Source of the DNA: JAQVUB01 sp033809415
GTDB taxonomy: Bacteria > Verrucomicrobiota > Lentisphaeria > Oligosphaerales > Oligosphaeraceae
Direction of reading: 5' to 3'
Assembly (NCBI GenBank): GCA_033809415.1
Contig: JAPXLT010000020.1
Location: 1 to 29,812 of the forward strand
DNA length: 29,812 nt
Part shown: positions 22,078 to 29,747 of the stretch, one piece after another
Layout of the letters: each line of letters begins with the position of its first letter
Numbering within the stretch: position 1 is the first letter of the stretch
The notes under the pieces: model-generated
What the model was told of the DNA's origin: nothing
Database searches by the model: none
The model's input: only the letters and a program-made list of their open reading frames with translations
Translations under genes and position numbers: made by a program

Positions 22078-25071
22078 ATGTCAATCATATTTGCCTTGAT
22101 CATGTTGTGCTTTGTCTGCAGCCTTGGTGCGGAAAATGCATTTTTCGAGCCGTTTGCCAATTCCCGCGCCGACTGGGATGCGGCGGTATTGGAGACTGGC
22201 AATCCACCGGCGCAGGGATTCAGGAACTGGTTTTTTGGGTTTTATGATACGGACGGGAAGCCGGAAACCTATAAGGAAATTGCACATTGCAGCAAAAACT
22301 ACTGGGGCGATGGCAATTTTTCCCAGGGAGCGATCTTTCGTGATTCGATTGCCTGGTCAACGGGGAAAAACCGTGACGTTGTCCGGCGCTGGCGTTGTCC
22401 GGCAGATGGTCAATACCAAATCATTGTCGAGGGACGTGACAAGAATCAGCACCGGCTTTGCATATATGTTGATTCCAAGGAGGTTATGCAGCATAATTTC
22501 AGCAAAGGCGGGGATCGCATAGAATATAAAACAGCCGTGAAAGCCGGATCAACGGTTGATTTCGCCTGGGAGAAAAGGGGCAGCAGCAGCCTCATTGGAA
22601 CCTTTATCATCAACAGGATGATCCCAGGGTTGACGATTGCCAAAGACGGCCAGTCGGATTATGTCATTGTCATTCCTGAAAACGACCCATGGGATTTTTC
22701 ACGCCGGGCGGCTATGCTGCTGCAGCGCGTCATTGAAGAAATGAATGGCGCCAAAATTCCGCTTCTGACGGATGGCGGGAAAATTGACAAGCCGGCTTTT
22801 TATATCGGCAGGACCCGTCAGGCTGCCGAAAACAACCTTGCCCTGGAGACACTTTCCCCCACGGAATACATGTATTCGGTAAAGGATGGGAACATCTATC
22901 TGGCAGGGGTGAATTCCATTCAATACAAGGGGCAAAAAGCGGAAGAGGCATTGCGATACCCGTACCGGAACGGCGATCACAGGGCGGTTGTTGCTTTTCT
23001 GGAAAACGAACTGGGGGTGCGTTTCCTGCTGCCGGGAAGAATGGGCGAACATATTCCCGCCGCCAATCCGCTGGTGATCAAAGCAAATCTTTCCCTGCGC
23101 AGGAAACCGGACATCCCCTGGCACACCGCCACGAATCTCGTCTATGAGCACAACCGGGTTTACGATGATTTTATGGTTGCCAACAACATGTTCATGCAGT
23201 TGCATTACAGATTGCACTGGGGGCATTCCTGGCCTTTTTCCGTCCCCGCCGAAAAATATGCCAAGTCCAATCCGGAATTTTTTGTCATGAAGGGTGGGAA
23301 GCGCCATCCGAATGCCATCGGCAATCAACTGTGCATCAGCAATGCGCAGGTTCAGGAACTCATGCTTCAGCATATTGATAAAGCCTTTGCCGGAGGCAGT
23401 AAATTATATCAGCTTTCGCAATCGGATGGTTTTCAACCATGCGAATGCCAGCCATGCCGCGAACTGGGCGAAACGGCCAATGAACGCGTATGGAAAGTGC
23501 ACAGGGCGCTGGCTGAAAAGATGGCGGTTAAATATCCGGACTGTAGAATCAACATTCTTGCCTATGATGTAAGCCAGGATCCACCTGTATATTTTGATTC
23601 ATTTCCGGACAATGTGGTGATAGAATTAACCAAGTACGACGAGGTTGAATTCCAGAAGTGGCTTAAATTCAAGGTGCCCTTCATGGCTTATACTTATTTA
23701 TGGGGGTGCTATAATGAACTGGGCTATCTTCCCAAGCGCACTCCGTTCATGATTTCAGAGCACATGAAAAGGCTGAAAAAATATCAGGTGCTTGACGTTT
23801 ATAATTGTGGTTACAAGGATGCCCTTGGCGGCTTGCAGGGGCCGGTCCTGTATGTATACGGGCGGCTTTTTGACCAAGTTGATTTGAATCCCGAATTGCT
23901 TGTTGAAGATTATTGCCGCTGTTCGTTTGGGGATGCCGGCCCGATCATGTACAGCATGTTTACAGATATGCATAAATACCTCGAGAAGTATCCAGAGAAC
24001 ACGTATTTCACCTGCGATGACCGCAAGCTGATGCGCTCTGCGGAATTGATGATCAGCCAGTGCTATCCCCCTTCGCTGATCAACTATATGGATGAGAGCC
24101 TGCAAAAGGCGGGCAAGCTGGTCAAGACGCCGAAGGAAAAGATGCGCTTGAAATTTGTCGAGCTGGATTTCGCCTATTTGAAAAGCACCGTTAAGGCATT
24201 GACTGCGTACCGTGCATTTTTGCTGTTCCCGTGCCAGAGCCTTTTTCAGCAGATTTGTCAATCCCTGCGGGAACGTGAAGAAGCCATCGCCAATTTTCAA
24301 ACAGCGGAAATACCGGAGGAATGGAAGCTTCGGAATAAGAAAAATGTTTTTTTGGCCGGTGGTTCGTTACTGGGCAAACTGGGAGCCCCTTTCACCTGGG
24401 ATTATCGTGAAATGGAGAAAACGGGGCGTTTGCCGATCGTCAGGACAAAAGAGGCCAATGCCCGGAAAGCCGCCGGCGGGATGTCCATTGACGGCAAGCT
24501 GGACGAGAAGACCTGGCAGGATGCGCCACGCCAGCAACTGGAAAAAATCTCCGGAGGGACTGCTGATACGGACACGTTTTTCCAAGTTGCCTATGACGAC
24601 GAATATCTGTATTTTGCCTTTGAAGCGATCCATCCCTCCCTAGCTACGCAAGCATTTTCGAGTGCTGGCAAAGACAATTATCCCAGGGAGGAAAATATTG
24701 ACCTTCTGATCAACACGACCGGATTGCCGAAACGTTACTTTCAGTTTGTTTTAGCCCCCGCACCTGACTCCGGCATGGACGCGGCGATGAATATTGCTCT
24801 TCGTGGCGCCGACCCCCGCGAGGATATTCTCGACTGCAGCTGGGACAGCAACTGGACCTATGCTTTCCAGCTGCTTCCTGAGCAAAACAAGTGGACTGCC
24901 GAGGTGCGCATCCCGCTCAAGGACCTTGGCGAATTTCAAGTCAAACCCGGTAAATCGATTACCATGAATGTCGGCAGAGTTCATAAAAACAGACTCTTCC
25001 TATGGTCGCCAAATCCGGAAAAGCCACTATTCGGAAATACGATGTACTTCGGTAATTTGGTTTTTGAATAA
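22078..25071 (+). CDS. Secreted DUF4838-type protein with C-terminal CBM9-like domain
   Basis: A 997-residue exported protein. The start at 22078 is supported by AGGAG seven bases upstream and by a signal peptide (MSIIFALIMLCFVCSLGA, cleavage probably before ENAFF). Residues about 25-170 look like a beta-sandwich carbohydrate-binding module. About 180-300 resemble the N-terminal domain of alpha-glucuronidase/GH20-type enzymes (RRAAMLLQRVIEEMNG). About 310-640 form the DUF4838 barrel with H383-S-W385, QLCISNAQVQ and the cysteine cluster C455-E-C457-Q-P-C460. Residues about 802-997 match a CBM9-like domain (IDGKLDEKTWQDAP, DDEYLYFAFEA). It probably acts on a polysaccharide outside the cytoplasm; the substrate is unknown. 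Confidence 0.85.
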   Translation: MSIIFALIMLCFVCSLGAENAFFEPFANSRADWDAAVLETGNPPAQGFRNWFFGFYDTDGKPETYKEIAHCSKNYWGDGNFSQGAIFRDSIAWSTGKNRDVVRRWRCPADGQYQIIVEGRDKNQHRLCIYVDSKEVMQHNFSKGGDRIEYKTAVKAGSTVDFAWEKRGSSSLIGTFIINRMIPGLTIAKDGQSDYVIVIPENDPWDFSRRAAMLLQRVIEEMNGAKIPLLTDGGKIDKPAFYIGRTRQAAENNLALETLSPTEYMYSVKDGNIYLAGVNSIQYKGQKAEEALRYPYRNGDHRAVVAFLENELGVRFLLPGRMGEHIPAANPLVIKANLSLRRKPDIPWHTATNLVYEHNRVYDDFMVANNMFMQLHYRLHWGHSWPFSVPAEKYAKSNPEFFVMKGGKRHPNAIGNQLCISNAQVQELMLQHIDKAFAGGSKLYQLSQSDGFQPCECQPCRELGETANERVWKVHRALAEKMAVKYPDCRINILAYDVSQDPPVYFDSFPDNVVIELTKYDEVEFQKWLKFKVPFMAYTYLWGCYNELGYLPKRTPFMISEHMKRLKKYQVLDVYNCGYKDALGGLQGPVLYVYGRLFDQVDLNPELLVEDYCRCSFGDAGPIMYSMFTDMHKYLEKYPENTYFTCDDRKLMRSAELMISQCYPPSLINYMDESLQKAGKLVKTPKEKMRLKFVELDFAYLKSTVKALTAYRAFLLFPCQSLFQQICQSLREREEAIANFQTAEIPEEWKLRNKKNVFLAGGSLLGKLGAPFTWDYREMEKTGRLPIVRTKEANARKAAGGMSIDGKLDEKTWQDAPRQQLEKISGGTADTDTFFQVAYDDEYLYFAFEAIHPSLATQAFSSAGKDNYPREENIDLLINTTGLPKRYFQFVLAPAPDSGMDAAMNIALRGADPREDILDCSWDSNWTYAFQLLPEQNKWTAEVRIPLKDLGEFQVKPGKSITMNVGRVHKNRLFLWSPNPEKPLFGNTMYFGNLVFE

Positions 25072-25097
25072 CCTCTGGATAGCTGTTTCCTAACATT

Positions 25098-25189
25098 GTA
25101 AAACGTCATGGAAGTGGCTTTGTCTGCGAAAATACGTCGTACTTCCCATGATATTTTGTGTCTGTTCGTGTGGTTCGTGGTTAAAAAAT
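25098..25189 (+). repeat. Interspersed repeat, type 2, copy E
   Basis: CATGGAAGTGGCTTTGTCTGC, then CGTCGTACTTCCCATGA, then TTCGTGTGGTTCGTGG and TTAAAAAAT. It matches the minus strand of copy G (CATGGAAGTGGCTTTTTCTG, GTCGTGCTTGCCATGA, TCGTTG, TAAAAAA) in the same order, but lacks most of the long inverted-repeat arm. It lies between the DUF4838 stop and the broken end of the AAA-ATPase gene, its end only about 12 bases from the latter's premature stop. Confidence 0.7.
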
Positions 25190-25200
25190 CGAGTCCCCGT

Positions 25201-26518
25201 CTATGCCTCCAGGAACACCGAATAGAACAGCAGCTGGAAGCGCCCTTCGGTGTCGATTGCGACATCATACTGCACGGCGGCGAAGAAGGTCTTCAGCAAG
25301 TCCATGAAGTGTTGGATGTTTCCTGCCTTGATTGCCCCGGCCATCTGGAACACGTTAGCACCGACGGTTTCCTGCGGGAGTGCGCAGTAGCCGCTGAATC
25401 AGGGGGGTCATAAGAGCCTCCTTCACCTCGCGGTTGGGGAAATCGAGGTAGTACAGCGTCGTGCCGAGTTCGACGAATGAGCTCTTAATCGTCAGGTAGC
25501 CGGTCTGCAGCAGGAGCGCCAAGGGGTCGATGCGGTCGATCTCGAAGGCATTGAAGGCAAAGCCCAGGACCGGCTCGCTCAGCGCCCGCTCGAAGTTGAA
25601 GTTCGTCCTCAAGATCACCTCGAGCAGGAACGATGGCGTACCCGTCGAAAACCAATAATTGGAAAATTCGCAGCCGTTGATGAAGAACTGCGCCAGGGAC
25701 ACCGGATTGTACACCGTTTCCGACTTTCCGTGGAAGCGGTACCCATCGTACCACGCCTTGATTTCAGCGAGAAGCTGCTCGTGCGTGATGCCCAGCCTGC
25801 CTGCGGCGGCGTCCAAGCGCTCCGCAAAGGATTCCTCGAATTCACTCTGCGTGTAGCCGAACATGGTGGCATAGTCGGGATGCATCGTGATGTCAGCCAA
25901 GTTGTTGAGGTCGGAGAAAGCCGAGGCATGCGAGAACTTGGTGACGCCGGTGACGAACACGAACCGTTCGAGGCTTTCGCATTTCTTGATCGTCGAGTAG
26001 AACCCCTTGAGGACGTCCCGGCATGCCGCGGCCTCCGGAGTCGCCAGCGCGTTCAGGATCGGCTTGTCGTATTCGTCCACAAGGATGACGACCGGGGAAT
26101 CCTTCGCGACTGCCCAAACAAGAGACTCGAATGAGGCGGCCGGTTCATCTTCGCGGATATCGACCGAAACACGGTGCAAGGATGCCGCCCTGGTCAAGAC
26201 TCGGGCAAGGTACTTGCGTAGCGCCAATGGCGTCTTGGCATCGCAGTTCGCCATGTCCAGATGGATGACCGGATACTCCTTCCAGTCGTATTCCTTGTCA
26301 TAGATGGCCAGCCCCTTGAAGAGTTCCTTCTTCCCCTGGAACACCGCCTTGAGCGTCGAGACAGTCAGCGACTTGCCGAAGCGGCGCGGGCGGGACATGA
26401 AGTAGATTCCCTTGTACGGGCGGATCAAATTCCAGATATACTCCGTCTTGTCCACATAGAGATATTGCCCCTTGATAAGGTCCTCGAAGGTATAGACGCT
26501 GCTGGTCAAATCTTTCAT
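25201..26518 (-). pseudogene. AAA-ATPase-like / PD-(D/E)XK nuclease family gene, frameshifted and truncated
   Basis: The N-terminal part (387 residues from the ATG at 26518, GGAGG nine bases upstream) is the AAA-ATPase-like domain of PF09820 type: YVDKTEYIW near the start, a variant P-loop SRPRRFGKSL and Walker B PVVILVDEYDKPIL. The reading frame stops at 25355. Family-like sequence continues in another frame to a TAG at 25201-25203 (GNIQHFMDLLKTFFAAVQYD, then EGRFQLLFYSVF), so a single-base shift lies between about 25360 and 25400. Even the continued frame ends before the GRxD...EFK motif of the C-terminal nuclease domain, which is missing. The family is of uncertain function, often multi-copy in gut bacteria. 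Repeat copy E abuts the truncated end. Confidence 0.85.
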
Positions 26519-26668
26519 ATTCTGAATCCTCCAATACATGAAGACGCCCCGATAAATATACTGTAATATGGAAAAGAAAACATGCCAACAGACCAAGCCT
26601 TGGACACAGACGGAAAAAATTAGTTAATGGACAGGAACACGTCCTGCAATATTTTTATATTCAGTCGC

Positions 26669-26697
26669 TTGACATTGGCTGTTTCTTATATTATAAT
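26669..26697 (+). promoter_or_regulatory. Consensus promoter of the GntR/SBP-fusion gene
   Basis: TTGACA (26669-26674), a 17-base spacer and TATAAT (26692-26697): a perfect match to the housekeeping sigma factor consensus in both hexamers and spacing. It lies 54 bases before the ATG at 26752. A promoter this strong on a regulator gene suggests that repression sets its level. Confidence 0.85.
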
Positions 26698-26751
26698 ACA
26701 GAACAACACGACATAATATACGCGAATTCACTCATCCAAAGGTGCCTCGCC

Positions 26752-28107
26752 ATGCCTCCACAATCCAAATATCCTGAAATTGCGCAGGAGCTTCTCCGTC
26801 GGATCATTGCGGGGGAATTTCAAGAGGATGGGCGGCTTCCATCGATGCAGCATTTGTCCAGGGAATATAGTGTCAATCTTCTGACCATCAAGCGTGCAGT
26901 CAAGGTGCTCGAGAAGCAGAACATCGTCAAATGCCATAGTGGCAACCGTGGTACAACCATCAATTTTGAACGTGCCAATTCGACCGGCATGGTTCCGATG
27001 CATCACTTTGCCATTGACGAAGCTTTGTCTGACATGCCCTGCGTGCAACTTAATTTCATCCATGTAACCCCCATGGAAAGCTCCTTGAAAAAAATCTCGG
27101 AGCTGTTTTCGCAACGTTATTCCTGGATCAAAGTCAATTGCATTCATGACCTGAAACCCCAGGAGGCGATTCGTTCCGACGAGCATTCCTATGACATCAT
27201 TGAAACCGGCGTCAACAATTTTCCCGCACTGACCCGGAACGGGCGTTTTATTGATCTGACAGAAACAACAGGCAGCACCGGAAAGCTGACAGACGCCGGT
27301 TATATTTCCAACTCTTTGGATTTCTGCAGAACAAACGGGCGTTTGTTCGGGATTCCATTCTTATGGCATACAGCACTCGTCTTTAAAGAAGAAAAGCAGC
27401 CTCTCGACTCGTGGGATGCTTTGGAGTCATATCTAGTACAGAATCATTGCAAAACCTCGAAAGTCATTTTCGCAGTCGGCCTGCTCACGTTACTGCTCTC
27501 TTTTCTTGGCGGTTTTGACAAGCTGAGAAGCAAGACGCTTGCCGGCAAGCTCAAAAAATTCATTCGTTTTATTCGTGTGCTGATCAGGAACTCGGAACTG
27601 TACAGCGATTTTGTACGAAATGGAAGAAAAGCCGACACGGTCAAGGGCATGATCGGGTATTACTGTTCCTGGTGGGAGCTTGCCGGTCAGCGTCATCAGC
27701 ATGCTACGCCGCTGCCCATGAATAACGGCTCGAAAGCCATGCTGCATTGCACGGCACTGGCCATCCTTTCCAAAACCCGTCACCCGCAAGAATGCTGGCT
27801 GTGGATCAATTTCTTGCAGCGGCCCGAAATCCAGGATATCCTGAACCAGGAACCGTATTTCTTTTCGGCTCGAAGCAGCAGTTTTCAAAGAAAGGACAAC
27901 AACCAGGAATTGCAGGCAACGATGGAGTTTTGCCTTGAAAACGGGGAAATCATGCCTGTGTCAACCCGGGGACTTTTTGTTTTTTATACAACAGCGCTGC
28001 CTTTTATCAACCAATACCTGGATGATAAACTTCCCGAGGATGCACTGATCAGTGAACTGCAGGATATCCTTGAAACCATCATCCAGCTGGAAACCATGCC
28101 TCAATAA
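26752..28107 (+). CDS. GntR-type regulator fused to an ABC solute-binding-protein-like domain
   Basis: A 451-residue protein. Residues about 6-72 form a GntR winged helix (ELLRRIIAGEFQEDGRLPSM, LTIKRAVKVLEKQNIVKC, GNRGTTINF). From about residue 95 the sequence resembles family 1 extracellular solute-binding proteins (MalE-like): LKKISELFSQRYSWIKVNCI, SYDIIETGVNNFPALT, RNGRFIDLT, NGRLFGIPFLWHTALVFKEE and SWDALESYL are typical positions. There is no signal peptide, so the sugar-binding domain is cytoplasmic and presumably acts as effector sensor. This differs from the LacI-type effector domain of the other two regulators here. AAGGTG precedes the ATG by eight bases. It is followed 20 bases later by the deacetylase-like gene. 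Confidence 0.8.
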   Translation: MPPQSKYPEIAQELLRRIIAGEFQEDGRLPSMQHLSREYSVNLLTIKRAVKVLEKQNIVKCHSGNRGTTINFERANSTGMVPMHHFAIDEALSDMPCVQLNFIHVTPMESSLKKISELFSQRYSWIKVNCIHDLKPQEAIRSDEHSYDIIETGVNNFPALTRNGRFIDLTETTGSTGKLTDAGYISNSLDFCRTNGRLFGIPFLWHTALVFKEEKQPLDSWDALESYLVQNHCKTSKVIFAVGLLTLLLSFLGGFDKLRSKTLAGKLKKFIRFIRVLIRNSELYSDFVRNGRKADTVKGMIGYYCSWWELAGQRHQHATPLPMNNGSKAMLHCTALAILSKTRHPQECWLWINFLQRPEIQDILNQEPYFFSARSSSFQRKDNNQELQATMEFCLENGEIMPVSTRGLFVFYTTALPFINQYLDDKLPEDALISELQDILETIIQLETMPQ

Positions 28108-28127
28108 GATTGAACAGGAAACTCGAG

Positions 28128-29369
28128 ATGCAAAAAACCAACAATCGGGAATACCGGCGAAACTTTGAAATAGACATCGAGCGTTTCCCGGCAGTTGTCT
28201 TTGAAAGCGATGACTGGGGCACTTGCTCGACGATCAAGCAGGAAGAAGACCTGCCCGCCTACTATGAAGCCATGCAAACGAAAAGTGTCCCTGTTTCCAC
28301 GCTGGAGACCTCTCAGCTCCTTGACCGTCTGTTTCAAGTATTGCGAAGCAATCTGGGAGTGGATGGCGTTCCGGCTGTGTTCACCGCTTTCACCAATATG
28401 GGGAACCCGGACTTTGCGGCAATCGAACAGTCCGGCTTCTCCAAATATTTCGACATTCCCCTCGGCAAGGGATTCCCATCGGGATGGAAGGACACAGGTT
28501 GCGTCGGCAAAACACTGGAAGGTCTGCGGGAAGGGGTCTGGTCTCCGGAATACCATTCCCTTTTGCATCACAACAGCCCGAAACTGTGGCTGGAACGGTT
28601 GAGGGGAAAGGGTGCGGCGTCGGAAAAAGCCAGGGCGCTTTTCCGCCTCGGATGTTTTTCCCAGTATGAACATCTGCCGGAATATATGGGCTATGACCTG
28701 CGCGGACAATATGCCATGATCGACACCGGTTTCTCCCGCTTCGAGCAATTGTTCGGCTACACCCCGAACGCGGCGGTTACCAGCGATGCCTACCCCGAGA
28801 CGGAAATCCTCTGGGCAGTACGCGGGGTGAAGACGGTTTGCCTGAAAAACTTCAAAAAGAAGGGGGCAGTCGTTGTATACCACACAAAACCCTGGAACAA
28901 CCAGGATCCGTATGCCAGGATAGGAGACTTCGATCCGATGGCAGGGGTAGTCTACCTGATCCGAAATGCCTCTTTCGGCCCGGTCGATGGCTCGGATGAA
29001 AACAGCGACTACGCCGAAGAGTGCTTCCAGGATATCCTGAGAAACTTCCGGGACGAGAAGGAACCCGCCGTGGTGCAGACTCACCGGGCGAATTACACCG
29101 TATTCAGCGCCGAACATGCCAATCGGCGTCTGGATATGTTGAAATCGCTTTTAAGCAAACTCTCGGCAAAAGGGGTCCATTATCTGACCACTGGCGAACT
29201 GGGCGACCTTTATCGGCAGGGCTGGTCAATTCGCAATGTCGGGGGCAAGCAGCTGCTCCGCAAATGGTCCGCATGTGATTGCACATTTACCGAAGGAATC
29301 GAGGCAGGAACCGGCAAGACAACGAACATTCACGAAAAAACTCTGGGCAACTTCTGGGTGCGTTCATGA
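28128..29369 (+). CDS. Polysaccharide deacetylase-like protein (ESDDWG family)
   Basis: A 413-residue protein. Near the N-terminus it has VVFESDDWG (about residues 23-31), with D28-D29 resembling the metal-binding Asp pair of NodB-type deacetylases; ESDDWG is also seen in uncharacterised proteins of polysaccharide clusters in Bacteroidetes. Further conserved-looking segments are PEYHSLLHHNSPKLW, NAAVTSDAYPETE and QTHRANY with H319, a possible second metal or catalytic histidine. No signal peptide. I chose the ATG at 28128, with AGGA eight bases upstream, over the TTG at 28110. It is in an operon with the regulator gene ending at 28107. The function is a guess from motifs; removal of acetyl groups from a sugar is the leading idea. 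Confidence 0.6.
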   Translation: MQKTNNREYRRNFEIDIERFPAVVFESDDWGTCSTIKQEEDLPAYYEAMQTKSVPVSTLETSQLLDRLFQVLRSNLGVDGVPAVFTAFTNMGNPDFAAIEQSGFSKYFDIPLGKGFPSGWKDTGCVGKTLEGLREGVWSPEYHSLLHHNSPKLWLERLRGKGAASEKARALFRLGCFSQYEHLPEYMGYDLRGQYAMIDTGFSRFEQLFGYTPNAAVTSDAYPETEILWAVRGVKTVCLKNFKKKGAVVVYHTKPWNNQDPYARIGDFDPMAGVVYLIRNASFGPVDGSDENSDYAEECFQDILRNFRDEKEPAVVQTHRANYTVFSAEHANRRLDMLKSLLSKLSAKGVHYLTTGELGDLYRQGWSIRNVGGKQLLRKWSACDCTFTEGIEAGTGKTTNIHEKTLGNFWVRS

Positions 29370-29380
29370 AAGCTTCCCAC

Positions 29381-29526
29381 GTAAGGCGTGTGAACCCTAG
29401 TAACCGAGAAATTCTTTTTGAACCACGAACCACACGAACAAACACGAAAATTTTCTATGGGGTTGCTGCTCTGACGGATGAAATGGCACGCGGTTTAAAA
29501 AGTGGCGCAACCGTCTCGGTTGTGAT
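29381..29526 (+). repeat. Interspersed repeat, type 1, copy D with extended flank
   Basis: Core at 29416-29526: TTTTGAACCACGAACC, ACACGAAAATTTTCTATGGG, TTGCTGCTCTGACGGATGA, GCGGTTTAAAAAGTGGCGC, then the hairpin CAACCG-TCT-CGGTTG. The preceding 29381-29415 (GTAAGGCGTGTGAACC, then CCGAGAAATTCTTTTTGAAC) matches the outer flank of type 2 copy G read on the minus strand (18149 downward), which links the two repeat types. Confidence 0.78.
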
Positions 29527-29636
29527 TCATGTTTGCCCTCCCACGCTCGAACGATCCCATGTGCAAAAGGCAGGATGCAGGTTGATCAGATTGATCGGAG
29601 TCCAGCACAATAATGCATTGCGCCGTAGCCACTTAA

Positions 29637-29699
29637 CCATGCTTAACCCTGTTAAGCATGGGGTGGAGAATCCCCCAAATAAGTGCCTTGTAAAGGCAC
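29637..29699. terminator. Series of small hairpins before the prepilin gene
   Basis: CCATGCTTAAC (29637-29647) and GTTAAGCATGG (29651-29661) form a perfect 11-bp stem with a 3-base loop. GTGCCTT (29683-29689) and AAGGCAC (29693-29699) form a 7-bp stem with a 3-base loop. GGGG and CCCC between them can pair as well. There is no U-tract, so termination, RNA stability or protein binding are all possible. Confidence 0.5.
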
Positions 29700-29747
29700 C
29701 ACAATCATTCGGATCATATTGACAAAACTCAGATGGAGGAATTGGTC

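Larger units (their letters stand above)
29370..29747. other. Gap with repeat copy D and three small hairpins before the next prepilin gene
   Basis: 378 bases without a gene. It holds repeat copy D (29381-29526), a stretch without recognisable features, then the hairpins at 29637-29699, then the prepilin ribosome site GGAGG at about 29735-29739. Confidence 0.55.

Noticed and set aside
22699..23373. 224-codon minus-strand frame inside the DUF4838 gene
   Set aside because: Shadow of a long conserved plus-strand gene; no ribosome site or domain.
28101..29117. 338-codon open frame on the minus strand opposite the deacetylase-like gene
   Set aside because: It mirrors codon bias of the plus-strand gene, which has motifs, a ribosome site and operon context; the antisense frame has no recognisable domain.
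29631..29700. Possible tRNA in the hairpin series
   Set aside because: The stems do not form a cloverleaf; no TTCGANNC loop, anticodon stem or 7-bp acceptor pairing of the ends.
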